Assembly: GCA_041394705.1 (NCBI GenBank)
Contig: JAWKHS010000008.1
Location: forward strand, 186,001-250,000
DNA length: 64,000 bases
DNA from: Vicinamibacterales bacterium
Lineage (GTDB): Bacteria; Acidobacteriota; Vicinamibacteria; Vicinamibacterales; UBA2999
Direction of reading: 5' to 3'
In this document: positions 26,345 to 35,762 of the stretch, piece after piece
Layout of the letters: each line of letters begins with the position of its first letter
Numbering within the stretch: position 1 is the first letter of the stretch
Notes under the pieces: model-generated
The model's input: only the letters and a program-made list of their open reading frames with translations
Told to the model about the DNA's origin: nothing
The model's database searches: none
Program-made: the position numbers and the translations under genes

Positions 26345-27036
26345 TCTTCCTTCCAGGGATTGGTCGCGAAGATCGCGAGCTCCGTCCAGAGCACCCGCTG
26401 CGGCAGCATGATCCCGGCCAGGATCGTGGCCGCGATGTCCGCCGCGTACAGCTTGTTCGGGTTGTTCCGGCCCCCGCGCCCGCCGAAGTTCGTCTGCACC
26501 TCCGACGGGCAGATGCAGGTCACCCGCACGTTGTAGGGCCGCAGCTCCGCCTGCCAGCACTGCGAGATGCCGCGGACCGCCCACTTGCTCCCGCTGTAGG
26601 CCGTGCCCGCCGGGGCGCCCTTCATGCCCGACGTGGAGGCGAGGTTCACGACGTCGCCAAACGCCTGGGCCTTGAGGTGCGGCGCGACGCGGTTGGTGAT
26701 GTCGACCAGGCCGAAGACGTTGGTCTCGAACATCGCGCGCATCGCGGCCACGTCCAGCGCGCCGATCTCGGCCCGGTACGCGTAGCCGGCGTTGTTCACC
26801 AGCACGTCGATGCCGCCCATGTGGGCGAGGGCCTCGTCCACCGCGCGCTGGTTGTCGGCGGCGGTCGTGACGTCGGCCACCACGCCGTGCGCGCCCGTCC
26901 TGGCCGCCACCGCCTCCACGCGCGCGCGGTCGCGCCCGGTGAACGTCACCTTGTGCCCGGCGGCACGGGCCTGCTCCACCAGCGCTTCGCCGATCCCCTG
27001 GCTTCCCCCCGTCACCAGCAGCCGTCTCGTCGTCAT
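26341..27036 (-). CDS. Short-chain dehydrogenase/reductase (SDR)
   Basis: 231 aa classical SDR. It shows the NAD(P)-binding TGGSQGIGE near residue 8, NNAGYA, the catalytic Ser in LASTSG and the YSGSK catalytic pair. The RDRAR sequence after the second strand favours NADP(H). No membrane segment is seen. The substrate is not predictable. ATG 27036 was chosen because the Rossmann fold begins at once (MTTRRLLVTGG). The stop codon overlaps the putative CTG start of the membrane-TPR gene. Confidence 0.9.
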   Translation of the reverse strand: MTTRRLLVTGGSQGIGEALVEQARAAGHKVTFTGRDRARVEAVAARTGAHGVVADVTTAADNQRAVDEALAHMGGIDVLVNNAGYAYRAEIGALDVAAMRAMFETNVFGLVDITNRVAPHLKAQAFGDVVNLASTSGMKGAPAGTAYSGSKWAVRGISQCWQAELRPYNVRVTCICPSEVQTNFGGRGGRNNPNKLYAADIAATILAGIMLPQRVLWTELAIFATNPWKED

Positions 27037-27148
27037 GCGGGCATGATACCCCCCGGCCGTCAGCGGCGGGCGAGGCACGGCGACCCCTCGTGTATCCTTC
27101 GCTGGTCGCCGGCCGCTCCGGCGTCGTCACCCGGCGAGGAGGCGATCG

Positions 27149-28615
27149 ATGGAATCTGTCCGCAAGGGGACGCGCGCCGCCTCGGGCATCGCGTGGACGG
27201 TGTGCGCGCTGGCCGCCAGCGGCTGCGGCGGCGCTCCGCCGGCGCCCCAGGCGCGCCGACCGCCCAACGTCGTGATGGTCCTGGTGGACGACATGCGCTG
27301 GGACGAGATGCACTCGGCCGGCCACCCGTTCATCGAGACTCCGAACATGGACCGCGTGGCGCGCGAGGGCGCGCGCTTCACCAACGCCTTCGCGACCACG
27401 CCCCTCTGCTCGCCCAGCCGGGCGAGCTTCCTCACCGGGCAGTACGCGCACACCAACGGCATCGTGGACAACACGGCGCGGCCGAGCCACGCCCTGCCCA
27501 CCTTCCCGAAGGACCTCCACGACGCGGGCTACCGGACGGGGTTCTTCGGCAAGTGGCACATGGGCAACGACGCCAGCCCGCGGCCGGGATTCGATCGGTG
27601 GGTGGCGATGCCGGGCCAGGGCGAGGCCATCGACCCGCACCTGAACGTGGACGGCACCGACCTCCAGAAGACGGGCTACGTCACCGACGTGCTCACCGAC
27701 TACGTGGAGCAGTTCATCGGCGAGACCACGGACCAGCCCTTCCTCGTGTACCTCGCCCACAAGGCGATCCATCCGAACATCGTCCAGCGCGACGACGGCA
27801 GCCTGGGTGCGGTGCCGGGCCAGCCCGGGGGCTTCGTGGCGGCCGAGCGGCACCGCGGGCGCTATGCCGGCCGCGAGATGCCGCGCCGCGCCAACGCCTT
27901 CCATGCGCCCACCGACAAGCCCGCGCTGATGCGCGCGATCGACGGCCTCCCGCCGCTCGGCAAGGCCACGGCGACGAGCGACGAGGAGATCCGGGGCCGT
28001 GTCGAGATGCTGCTGGCCGTGGACGACAGCCTGGGCCGCATCCTGGCGGCGCTCGAACGGCGGGGCGAGCTGGACGACACGGTCGTCGTGTTCACGAGCG
28101 ACCACGGCTACTTCTACGGCGAGCACGGCCTGAACGAGGAGCGGCGCCTGGCCTACGAGGAGACCATCCGGATCCCGATGCTCGTGCGGTATCCGTCGGC
28201 GGTCATCGCCGGCAGCACGCCGGGCCAGATGGTGCTCAGCATCGACCTGGCGCCGACCTTCCTGCAGCTGGCGGGCCTGGCGGTCCCGGCGCGCATGCAG
28301 GGCCGCTCGCTCGTGCCCATCTTCACCGGCAGCGCCGGCGCCTGGCGCGATGCGTTCCTCGTGGAGTACTACACGGACACGGTCTTCCCGCGCGTCCTGA
28401 ACATGGGCTATTCGGCGGTCAGGACCGATCGCTACAAGTACATCCAGTACCGCGATCTCAACGGGATGGACGAGCTCTACGATCTCGAGGCGGATCCGTT
28501 CGAAGAGCACAACCGGGCCGCCGATCCGGCGGCGGCAGGCGTGCTCGAGACCATGCGGCAACGGCTGGCGGGCCTGCTGGCGGAGACCGGCGACACGCCG
28601 CGCGCCGCACACTGA
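27149..28615 (+). CDS. Sulfatase (arylsulfatase family, lipoprotein)
   Basis: 488 aa. The formylglycine motif is C87-S-P-S-R91 (TTPLCSPSRASFLTGQ), followed by YAHTNGIVDN. Metal ligands D47 and D48 lie in VLVDDMRWDE, and FTSDHGYFYGEHGL gives the distal site. The N-terminus ends LAASGC, a lipobox, so it is likely a lipid-anchored periplasmic enzyme. It should hydrolyse sulfate esters of glycans after Cys-to-formylglycine maturation. A GAGGAGG ribosome site sits 6 nt before ATG 27149. No sulfatase-maturating enzyme is in the window. Confidence 0.92.
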   Translation: MESVRKGTRAASGIAWTVCALAASGCGGAPPAPQARRPPNVVMVLVDDMRWDEMHSAGHPFIETPNMDRVAREGARFTNAFATTPLCSPSRASFLTGQYAHTNGIVDNTARPSHALPTFPKDLHDAGYRTGFFGKWHMGNDASPRPGFDRWVAMPGQGEAIDPHLNVDGTDLQKTGYVTDVLTDYVEQFIGETTDQPFLVYLAHKAIHPNIVQRDDGSLGAVPGQPGGFVAAERHRGRYAGREMPRRANAFHAPTDKPALMRAIDGLPPLGKATATSDEEIRGRVEMLLAVDDSLGRILAALERRGELDDTVVVFTSDHGYFYGEHGLNEERRLAYEETIRIPMLVRYPSAVIAGSTPGQMVLSIDLAPTFLQLAGLAVPARMQGRSLVPIFTGSAGAWRDAFLVEYYTDTVFPRVLNMGYSAVRTDRYKYIQYRDLNGMDELYDLEADPFEEHNRAADPAAAGVLETMRQRLAGLLAETGDTPRAAH

Positions 28616-28705
28616 CGCCGGGACGCCGCGGCGGCGTGGGCCGCGTCGGCCCCACGCGGCCATCGGCGAGCGCGGCCGTCCACCAGCGGCCGTGCCGAGG
28701 ACACG

Positions 28706-30508
28706 ATGACACGGCACCAGCAGCTCGCCGCTCACAAGGAGTGGATGTTCTTCGCGGCCCTGCCGAACGCCGGCCGCGGCCTCACCGCCGTGTGGTGGGC
28801 CGTGGTGGTCGTCCGCGGACTCCTGCCGGCGGCGTTCGCGGTCGCGATCGGGTGGTTGCTGGCGGCCGTCGCCGCCGGCGCGCCCCTCGCCGGCCCGCTC
28901 ACGCTCGTCGCCGTCGTGTTCGTCCTGCTCCAGGTGCTGGCGCCGGTGCAGACCTCGGTCAGCCACACGCTGGGCGACCGGATGTCGGACTGGCTCTACG
29001 GCCGCCTCGCCGAGGCCTGCCTCGCGCCCGAGGGGCTCGCGCACCTCGAGGACCCGTCGCTCGTCACCGACCTCACCGTGGCCCGCGACTTCGATCTCGG
29101 GATGACGGGGCCCCCGCTGTCCTACTCGATGGACTTCATCGCCGGCGGCCTGGTGGGCATGATCGGCGGCCTGGCCTCGGCGGCCGTGCTGGCCGGCTTC
29201 AGCTGGTGGGCGCCCCTCGTCCTGAGCGCGGCCTGGCTCGCCACGCACTGGCTGCTCCGGGAGAGCGCGGTCTGGTTCGATCGCAATACCGAGGTCGTGC
29301 GCAACGCCCAGCGCGACGCCGACTACGTGTATCGCCTGGCGGTCGATCCCCCGGCGAGCAAGGAAGTCCGGCTCTTCGGCCTGGCCGACTGGGCCATCGA
29401 TCTCTTCGTCTCGCGGCGCATCCGCCTGCACCAGCTCCAGTACGACGCGACCCGCCTGCGCGAACGGCCGCTGGCCCTCAGCCTCGCGCTCGTGACGGGG
29501 GCCAACGTCCTGGTGCTGTGGGCCATCGCCGCGGCGGCGGCCGACGGACGGCTCGGTCTGGGCGAGCTGGTCGTCTACGCCCAGTGCGTGGTGGGGACGT
29601 CGCTCATCGCCTTCGGCGGCATGAACTGGGCGCTCGACGGAGCCGCGGCGCCGGTGGCCGCCGTGGCACGTCTCCGCGGCGCCATGCACGCCAGGGGCGG
29701 GCTGTCGTCGGGCACGACGGCGGTCGACGGCCGTCCGGCCCGCGAGATTCGCTTTCGCGGCGTCACCTTCGCGTATCCCGGCGGTGCCCCGGTGCTCGAC
29801 GGGTTCGACCTCACGATTCCCGCGGGCAGCTCGCTCGCCATCGTCGGCCAGAACGGCGCCGGCAAGACCACGCTCGCGAAGCTCCTCTGCCGTTTCTACG
29901 ATCCGCAAGCCGGTGCGGTCGAGATCGACGGCGTGGACCTGCGCGAGATGGCGCCCGCGGCGTGGCGATCACGCGTCACCGCCGTGTTCCAGGACTTCCT
30001 CCGCCTCGAGCGGCCGCTCCGCGACAACGTCGCGCCGGCTGGCGCGCCGGACGCCGTCATCGAGGCCGCGCTCGCCGAGGCGGGCGCCCAGGGCCTGGCG
30101 TCGCTCGACACCGTGCTCGCCCGCGGCTACGAGGGCGGCACCGAGCTCTCCGGCGGCCAGTGGCAGCGCATCGCCCTGGCGCGGGCCGTCTGCGCCACGA
30201 AGCTGGGCGCCGGCCTGGTCCTGCTCGACGAGCCGACCGCCCACCTCGACGTCCGCGGCGAGGCCGAGATCTTCGAGCGCGTCCTGGCGGCCACGCGGGC
30301 CTGCACCACGATTCTCATCTCGCACCGCTTCTCCACGGTCCGGCTCGCCGACCGCATCTGCGTGCTCGAGCACGGCAAGGTCGTGGAGCTCGGCTCGCAC
30401 GACGAGCTGATGGCGCTCGGCGGGCGCTACCGCACCATGTTCGACCTGCAGGCCCAGCGCTTCGCTGCCGAGGACGAGGAGGGACGACGGTATGACGTCC
30501 TCGGCTGA
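28706..30508 (+). CDS. ABC exporter half-transporter (membrane plus ATPase domains), first subunit
   Basis: 600 aa. Four to six transmembrane helices in the first 320 residues are fused to an ATPase with intact motifs: Walker A GQNGAGKTT (381-389), signature LSGGQ (481-485), Walker B LVLLDE (504-509) and H-loop His540. The membrane domain is poorly conserved, as in peptide or lantibiotic-type exporters. It overlaps the next ABC gene by 17 nt, so the two probably form a heterodimer. No biosynthetic genes indicate a cargo. Confidence 0.9.
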   Translation: MTRHQQLAAHKEWMFFAALPNAGRGLTAVWWAVVVVRGLLPAAFAVAIGWLLAAVAAGAPLAGPLTLVAVVFVLLQVLAPVQTSVSHTLGDRMSDWLYGRLAEACLAPEGLAHLEDPSLVTDLTVARDFDLGMTGPPLSYSMDFIAGGLVGMIGGLASAAVLAGFSWWAPLVLSAAWLATHWLLRESAVWFDRNTEVVRNAQRDADYVYRLAVDPPASKEVRLFGLADWAIDLFVSRRIRLHQLQYDATRLRERPLALSLALVTGANVLVLWAIAAAAADGRLGLGELVVYAQCVVGTSLIAFGGMNWALDGAAAPVAAVARLRGAMHARGGLSSGTTAVDGRPAREIRFRGVTFAYPGGAPVLDGFDLTIPAGSSLAIVGQNGAGKTTLAKLLCRFYDPQAGAVEIDGVDLREMAPAAWRSRVTAVFQDFLRLERPLRDNVAPAGAPDAVIEAALAEAGAQGLASLDTVLARGYEGGTELSGGQWQRIALARAVCATKLGAGLVLLDEPTAHLDVRGEAEIFERVLAATRACTTILISHRFSTVRLADRICVLEHGKVVELGSHDELMALGGRYRTMFDLQAQRFAAEDEEGRRYDVLG

Positions 30509-32303
30509 GCGGCGCGCCGCACCCGAGACGCTGCCGCCGGCGCTCGCGTCGATGTGGCGGCTGTGCCGGCTCGGCTACCGCCACGAGCCGGGCCTGATCG
30601 TGGGCGCGTTCCTCATCTCGCTCGCGGCGGCCCTGCCCGACGCGCTCCTGGCCTACTGGTTCAAGCTGCTCGGCGAGGGCGCGCTCGCCGGCGACTGGCG
30701 ACGCGTGCGGATCGCGATGGTGGCGCTCGGCCTGTCGGCCACGGCCACGTGGTTCCTGATGACGGTGAGCACGCGGGTCCAGCGGCGGTTCCGCGACAAG
30801 GTGACCATCGCGCTCGAGTCGCACATCGCCACGATGATGGCGTCGATCACGACCATCGCCCACCAGGAGCGGCCGGTGTACCTCGATCGCCTGGCGGTGC
30901 TCCGCCACCAGGTGTTCATGCTCGACCACATGTACATGTCGCTCTTCACGACGTGCGGATGGCTGCTCCGCCTCGGCGTGACGATCGCGCTGCTCGTGTC
31001 GATCCACCCGGCGCTGGCGCTCCTGGCGCTCTTCGCGATCCCACCCGTCCTCACCTCGTCGTGGCGTCCGGAGGCCGAACAGCGGGCGCGCGAGCACGGC
31101 GCCGCCTCCACCCGCCTCGCGCGCCACCTGTTCGACGTCTCGACCACGGCCGCGCCCGGGAAGGACGTGCGGGTGCTGGGCATCGGCGCCCGGCTCGCCG
31201 CCGAGCGCGAGCAGGCGTGGCGGCGCGGCCACGCGCCGGTCGCGGCGGCCCGCTGGGCCACGGCGGCGTGGCACGCGGCGGCGTGGGCGCTCTTCGGCGC
31301 CGGCTACGTGGCCGCCGTGATCTTCGTCGTGTCGGGCCTGACGGCCCCGCCCGGCGACGTGCTCCTGGCCCTGGCCGCGGGGTCGCGCCTGTCCGCCTAC
31401 GTGGGGGCGACGGTCGGCGAGATCGGCTTCCTGCGCGGCGTGTGGCTGGATGCGGCGCGCCGGCTCGCATGGCTCGAGGACTACGCGGCGGCCCAGGACG
31501 CGGCGGCGGACGAGGCCGCGCCGGTCAGTCTCGCGAAAGGCATCCGTTTCGACGACGTGTCCTTCGCCTATCCCGGCACCGACCGCCTCGTGCTCGACGG
31601 CGTGACCCTGGACCTGCCGGCCGGCGCCATCGTGGCGATCGTGGGCGAGAACGGCGCGGGCAAGTCCACGCTGGTGAAGCTCCTGGGCAAGCTCTACGCC
31701 CCGACGTCGGGCCGGGTGCTCGTGGACGGCGCCGATCTGGCCCGCATTCCCGCGCCGGAGTGGCGGCGCCGCCTGGCCGGGGCGTTCCAGGACTTCTTCA
31801 AGTTCGAGTTCCGGGCCGGCCAGTCCGTCGGCGTCGGCGATCTCCCGCGGATGGACGACGAGGCGGCCGTCGGCGCGGCCCTCGCCCGCGCGGGCGCGGA
31901 GCAGATGGTGGACACGCTCGCCGGCGGACTCCAGACGCAGCTCGGGCCCACCTGGCCCGGCGGCGTGGACGTGAGCTTCGGACAGTGGCAGAAGCTGGCG
32001 CTCGCGCGGGGCTTCATGCGCGACACGCCGCTCGTGCTCGTCCTCGACGAGCCCACCGCGGCCCTGGACGCCGAGACCGAGCACGCGCTCTTCGAGCGCT
32101 ATGCCGCCGCGGCCCGCGCGCGCGCGAGCCAGGGCGCCATCACGATCCTCGTATCGCACCGCTTCTCCACCGTGCGGATGGCCGACCTCATCGTCGTCCT
32201 CGACGGGTCGCGCGTGGTCGAGACCGGCAGCCACGACGACCTGATGGCGCGCGGCGGCCAGTACGCCGAGCTGTACGCGCTGCAGGCGGCCGCCTACGTC
32301 TGA
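30492..32303 (+). CDS. ABC exporter half-transporter, second subunit with altered signature motif
   Basis: 603 aa, same architecture as the preceding gene. Walker A is GENGAGKST (385-393) and Walker B LVLVLDE (514-520). The signature is VSFGQ (494-498) instead of LSGGQ, so one of the two composite ATP sites may be weakened, as in several asymmetric exporters. GTEs of the leader are absent and no signal is expected. Transmembrane helices are near 35-58, 72-95, 150-185 and 262-285. ATG 30492 lies inside the first gene, so translation is coupled. Confidence 0.9.
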   Translation: MTSSAERRAAPETLPPALASMWRLCRLGYRHEPGLIVGAFLISLAAALPDALLAYWFKLLGEGALAGDWRRVRIAMVALGLSATATWFLMTVSTRVQRRFRDKVTIALESHIATMMASITTIAHQERPVYLDRLAVLRHQVFMLDHMYMSLFTTCGWLLRLGVTIALLVSIHPALALLALFAIPPVLTSSWRPEAEQRAREHGAASTRLARHLFDVSTTAAPGKDVRVLGIGARLAAEREQAWRRGHAPVAAARWATAAWHAAAWALFGAGYVAAVIFVVSGLTAPPGDVLLALAAGSRLSAYVGATVGEIGFLRGVWLDAARRLAWLEDYAAAQDAAADEAAPVSLAKGIRFDDVSFAYPGTDRLVLDGVTLDLPAGAIVAIVGENGAGKSTLVKLLGKLYAPTSGRVLVDGADLARIPAPEWRRRLAGAFQDFFKFEFRAGQSVGVGDLPRMDDEAAVGAALARAGAEQMVDTLAGGLQTQLGPTWPGGVDVSFGQWQKLALARGFMRDTPLVLVLDEPTAALDAETEHALFERYAAAARARASQGAITILVSHRFSTVRMADLIVVLDGSRVVETGSHDDLMARGGQYAELYALQAAAYV

Positions 32304-32349
32304 TCCCGGAGGCCGGACGCCGCCGGCGCGGCCGCCATCGACGCCGCGG

Positions 32350-34446
32350 CTACTGGAAGTCGCGCGGGATGGCCTCGTTCCAGCGCTTCTCGCGCAGGAG
32401 CGTGCCGTTCTCGAAGAGCCGCCGGACGTTCGTGTAGTGGAAGGTCGTCCGGTCGCTGGTGAGCGTCACCGTGCTCTCCCACTTGAGTGTCCGGCCCGGC
32501 AGGACGACGGTCGTCGAGTACTCGCCCCGCACCGAGGCGGCCTCCGGATGGTCGTCGTTCGCCTCGTAGGTGATCGTCTCGGTTTCGTGCTGCTCGCCCC
32601 ACGGAAAGCGCATGCCGCTGTCGTTGGTGGCGACCACCTTCGTCGTGTGGGTCTGCGGGTTGCGTTCGATGGACGAGATCTCGCCGTAGCCCGACGTCGA
32701 GCCCGTCTCGATCGGCTGGTATCCGGGCAGCGTCTCGCGCGTCTCCGGATTCGCCTGGAAGTCGGGCACGGGCCGGGGCGCGGCGGGCACGACGGGCAGG
32801 ACGACGCGCGTCGCGTCGGCGCCGCCGAGGAAGAGCGACGTCGTCATGGGATACGGCGTGGGCCAGATCATGGGGAACTGGGCGTTGGCGATCGAGACCC
32901 GCATGCGGTGACCGGCCGGGAAGACCCATGACGTGAAGTGCAGCTCGATCTCGAGCGCCACCCGCTGGCCGGGCACGAGCGCGGCGGGGTCGCGGTCCGA
33001 GTCGCGGTGCGTGCCGTTCAGGCCCGCGGCCGCCACCTGCGTCACCGTCCCGTCGGGCGCCACGTCCGAGAGCCGCACGAACCAGTCGGCCATCGGCGCG
33101 TCGGCGGCGACGTTGAGGAACGCCCGGGGCAGGCCCAGGATCTCCATTTCGCGCTCGAGCGGCGCCGAGTCGTACACGAGGCTGAAGGCGTCGGTGGGAC
33201 GCTGGTCGTGCGCCACGTCGCCGAACCACATCACGGGACCGCCGGCCTCGATGCCGGTCGTGGGCACGTACTTCAGCCGATGCGTCGCCTCGCCGCCGGC
33301 CGCGTCGCCCAGCGAGTGATCGGCGCCAGGGAAGACGGCCCGCTCCTGGCCGCGCGCGAGGGGCCAGCCGTCCTCGTACCGCCACGTGCCCGGCGCCTCG
33401 TCGAGGTACGGGCCCGGCGGGTGCCACTGGCGCACGTACACGGCGAAGCGCGGCTCGTCCATGATGCCGGTGTTCCGGCCCTTGAGCCACTGGTCGAACC
33501 AGCGCACGGCCTCGCGCCGCCACTCGATGCCGGGCTTCGGATACGGGCGGTGCGGGAACGTGTGGTTCCAGGCGCCGACGATCGCCTTCACGGGCGCCGA
33601 CATGTGCTGCAGCATGCGCGGCACGCTGTCGCGGTAGCCGTCGTACCAGCCGCCGATCACGAAGGTCGGAATCCTGATGGCGTCGTAGCGGGTCTTCAGC
33701 GCCGTGCGATCCCAGAACGGCCCGTCGCGCTGCTGCCGCTTGTAGGTGAGCATCCAGGGCGGCTGCTCGAAGCGCTCGGTGAAGAACCGGTCGTCGATGC
33801 GGTAGTCGGGCGCGCCCGGCATCGAGTTGGCGATGTCCATCTGCCACTCCCAGGAGTCGAGGTGCATCATGCCGTCCATGAAGTGCACGTCGTCCTGGTA
33901 GAGGTCGTCGGTGGCGTCCACGGACAGGATCGTCTTGAGCGCCGGCGGGTTGCGCATCGCCATGTGGATGGCGTTGAAGCCGCTCCACGAGATGCCGAAC
34001 ATGCCGACGTTGCCGTTGGAGAACGGCTGCGTGGACAGCCAGTCGATCACGTGGTCGCCGTCCTCGAGCTCGATGTCGCTGTACTCGTACGGGATGAGCG
34101 TGCCCTCGCTGGAGCCCGTGCCGCGGATGTCCACGCGGGCCACGACGTAGCCGCGGCGGACGAAGTACGCGTAGAGGTCGTAGCGTCCGCTCCGTCCGTC
34201 GTTCTTGCGGTACGGCAGGTACTCGAGCAGCACCGGGAACCGCCCGTCCTCGCCGGGGCCGGTCGGGCGCCAGAGGTCGGCCGCCAGGCGGACACCGTCG
34301 GGCATGCGGATCCGCACCTCGTCCATGCGCACGCCGTAGCTCGGCGGTGAGGGCGGCAGCGGGCCCGGCTGGCGCCCGCCGGCCGAGGCGGCCGCGGTGG
34401 CGCCCAGCGCCAGAAGGAAGACGAGGCGGGAGGAGAGGCGCGTCAT
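32350..34446 (-). CDS. CocE/NonD-family serine hydrolase (X-Pro dipeptidyl-peptidase S15-like)
   Basis: 698 aa with a signal peptide (residues 1-24). The alpha/beta-hydrolase core holds the nucleophile S153 in G-I-S-W-S-G (151-156), after the oxyanion region VDIRGTGSSEG. A helical cap and a C-terminal jelly-roll (PX29-36-37-D-like) domain follow, with HLKYVPTTGIEAGG and HRMRVSIANAQFP as landmarks. Relatives hydrolyse acyl esters, cocaine-type esters or Xaa-Pro peptides. Here the exported location suggests periplasmic peptide or ester degradation. It converges on the ABC pair. Confidence 0.88.
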   Translation of the reverse strand: MTRLSSRLVFLLALGATAAASAGGRQPGPLPPSPPSYGVRMDEVRIRMPDGVRLAADLWRPTGPGEDGRFPVLLEYLPYRKNDGRSGRYDLYAYFVRRGYVVARVDIRGTGSSEGTLIPYEYSDIELEDGDHVIDWLSTQPFSNGNVGMFGISWSGFNAIHMAMRNPPALKTILSVDATDDLYQDDVHFMDGMMHLDSWEWQMDIANSMPGAPDYRIDDRFFTERFEQPPWMLTYKRQQRDGPFWDRTALKTRYDAIRIPTFVIGGWYDGYRDSVPRMLQHMSAPVKAIVGAWNHTFPHRPYPKPGIEWRREAVRWFDQWLKGRNTGIMDEPRFAVYVRQWHPPGPYLDEAPGTWRYEDGWPLARGQERAVFPGADHSLGDAAGGEATHRLKYVPTTGIEAGGPVMWFGDVAHDQRPTDAFSLVYDSAPLEREMEILGLPRAFLNVAADAPMADWFVRLSDVAPDGTVTQVAAAGLNGTHRDSDRDPAALVPGQRVALEIELHFTSWVFPAGHRMRVSIANAQFPMIWPTPYPMTTSLFLGGADATRVVLPVVPAAPRPVPDFQANPETRETLPGYQPIETGSTSGYGEISSIERNPQTHTTKVVATNDSGMRFPWGEQHETETITYEANDDHPEAASVRGEYSTTVVLPGRTLKWESTVTLTSDRTTFHYTNVRRLFENGTLLREKRWNEAIPRDFQ

Positions 34447-34547
34447 CGGTGCCGGCAGTCTCTCACGGGCGCCCGGGAATATTCCGGCGGCGGCTCGTGA
34501 TGATGCCCTGGAAGCGGCGTTCCAACCGCCGCCCAGAGGAGGCTTCC

Positions 34548-35225
34548 ATGACCCTGCAGCGATCCCTGTGGAGCACGGCGTGCGCCGTGGCTCTGCTCAC
34601 CTTGCCCGTGGCCGCGGCCGCGCAGCCGGCCGTCTACGAGATCCGCGTGACCAACGCGATGAAGGGCGAGAGCCTCACGCCGCTCGGCGCGATCACGCAC
34701 GTCCCCGGCATCCACCTGTTCCAGATCGGCGACCCGGCGCCGTCGGTGCTCGAGGCCGTGGCGGAGGAAGGCAACCTGGACCCGCTCTTCACGCTCGTCC
34801 GATCGGTGCCGCAGGTGGTGTACGACGCCGAGATGACGAGTGGCCTGACGGGGCCGGGCCAGACCTCGACCCTCACCGTCAACGCGCGGCCGGGCGCGAG
34901 CCTGACCCTCGTGGCCATGCTCATCCCCACCAACGACGGCTTCATCGCCCTGAACGGCGTGGAGCTGCCGCGCGGGTTCGAGCCGGCGGTCTTCACGCCC
35001 GTCGCCTACGACGCCGGCACCGAGGTCAACGACGAGCTGTGCGCCTCCATCCCCGGGCCCAGCTACCCCGAGTGCGGCGGTCCGGGCGGCGGCGGCGCGC
35101 CCACGGGCGGCGAAGAGGGCTTCGTCCACGTGCACGGCGGCATCCACGGCGTCGGCGACTTCGTGGCGGCCGACCGCGACTGGCGCAACCCGATCGCCCG
35201 CGTGGTGGTGCGGCGCATCCGCTAG
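34548..35225 (+). CDS. Spondin-domain secreted protein
   Basis: 225 aa. ATG 34548 follows AGAGGAGG. A signal peptide ends at AAAAQ (about residue 25). The remainder is a spondin-N-like domain: YEIRVTNAMKGESLTPLGAI, then HLFQIGDPAPSVLEAVAEEGN, SLTLVAMLIPTNDGFIALNG and the closing HVHGGIHGVGDFVAADRDWRNPIARVVV. A Gly-rich insert with two Cys lies near 165-185. The domain was named from animal spondins and occurs in many secreted bacterial proteins of unknown role. It is probably periplasmic or extracellular. Confidence 0.85.
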   Translation: MTLQRSLWSTACAVALLTLPVAAAAQPAVYEIRVTNAMKGESLTPLGAITHVPGIHLFQIGDPAPSVLEAVAEEGNLDPLFTLVRSVPQVVYDAEMTSGLTGPGQTSTLTVNARPGASLTLVAMLIPTNDGFIALNGVELPRGFEPAVFTPVAYDAGTEVNDELCASIPGPSYPECGGPGGGGAPTGGEEGFVHVHGGIHGVGDFVAADRDWRNPIARVVVRRIR

Positions 35226-35233
35226 GTCCTTTC

Positions 35234-35252
35234 GCGGCCGCCCCCCGGCCGC
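35234..35252 (+). terminator. GC hairpin after the spondin gene
   Basis: GCGGCCG, a loop of five C, then CGGCCGC form a perfect 7-bp stem 9 nt after the stop. No T-tract follows, so termination is an inference. Confidence 0.4.
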
Positions 35253-35300
35253 ACCAAACCTCGGCCGGGCTCCCGACGTCTCTACGGAGGGAGCCCATCG

Positions 35301-35711
35301 ATGGTGACGCGCGCGTGGCACGGCGTAGGATCCGCCCTCGTGGCGGCTGTCTGCCTGGGGTGTGTGACCTCACCCACGGGCCCGTCGGTCGAGCTGGGCC
35401 GTGAGTTCACGCTGGCCCCGGGCGATACGGCCCAACTGGAGGCGGCCGACCTTCGCGTCCGCTTCGACCGCGTCGAGGGCGATTCCCGCTGCCCGGCCGA
35501 CGCCGTCTGCATCCAGGGTGGGGACGCCGTGGTGCACGTCACGGTCCAGACCAACGGCAGTTCCCGCGCCTACGAGCTCCACACGGGCCCGATGACGCCG
35601 ATCGTCCACGACGGCTACACCGTGGCCCTCGTCCGGCTCGCCCCCTATCCCTTCAGCTCGCGCACCATCGAACCCGGCGACTACCGCGCCACCCTGACGG
35701 TCTCGCGGTAG
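35301..35711 (+). CDS. Small putative lipoprotein
   Basis: 136 aa, ATG behind GGAGGGAG. The leader ends VCLGC, a lipobox with Cys21, so it is likely a lipoprotein. The mature part is a single small beta-rich domain with RVEGDSRCPADAVCIQGGDA, a Cys pair pattern (C-x5-C) found in numerous short uncharacterised envelope proteins. It also contains VALVRLAPYP and the end GDYRATLTVSR. No function is established. A hairpin follows at 35747. Confidence 0.7.
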   Translation: MVTRAWHGVGSALVAAVCLGCVTSPTGPSVELGREFTLAPGDTAQLEAADLRVRFDRVEGDSRCPADAVCIQGGDAVVHVTVQTNGSSRAYELHTGPMTPIVHDGYTVALVRLAPYPFSSRTIEPGDYRATLTVSR

Positions 35712-35746
35712 CCCGGGTCGGCCGCGCCGCGCCGTCACGCCACCCA

Positions 35747-35762
35747 GCCGCCTCCAGGCGGC
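35747..35762 (+). terminator. Hairpin after the small lipoprotein gene
   Basis: GCCGCC, loop TCCA, GGCGGC: a 6-bp perfect stem 36 nt after the stop. Its short length and the GC-rich background keep confidence low. Confidence 0.3.

Noticed and set aside
26320..30495. 1391-codon rightward open frame across the SDR, sulfatase and ABC genes
   Set aside because: It crosses several real genes in other frames and has a low-complexity composition; a GC-driven shadow.
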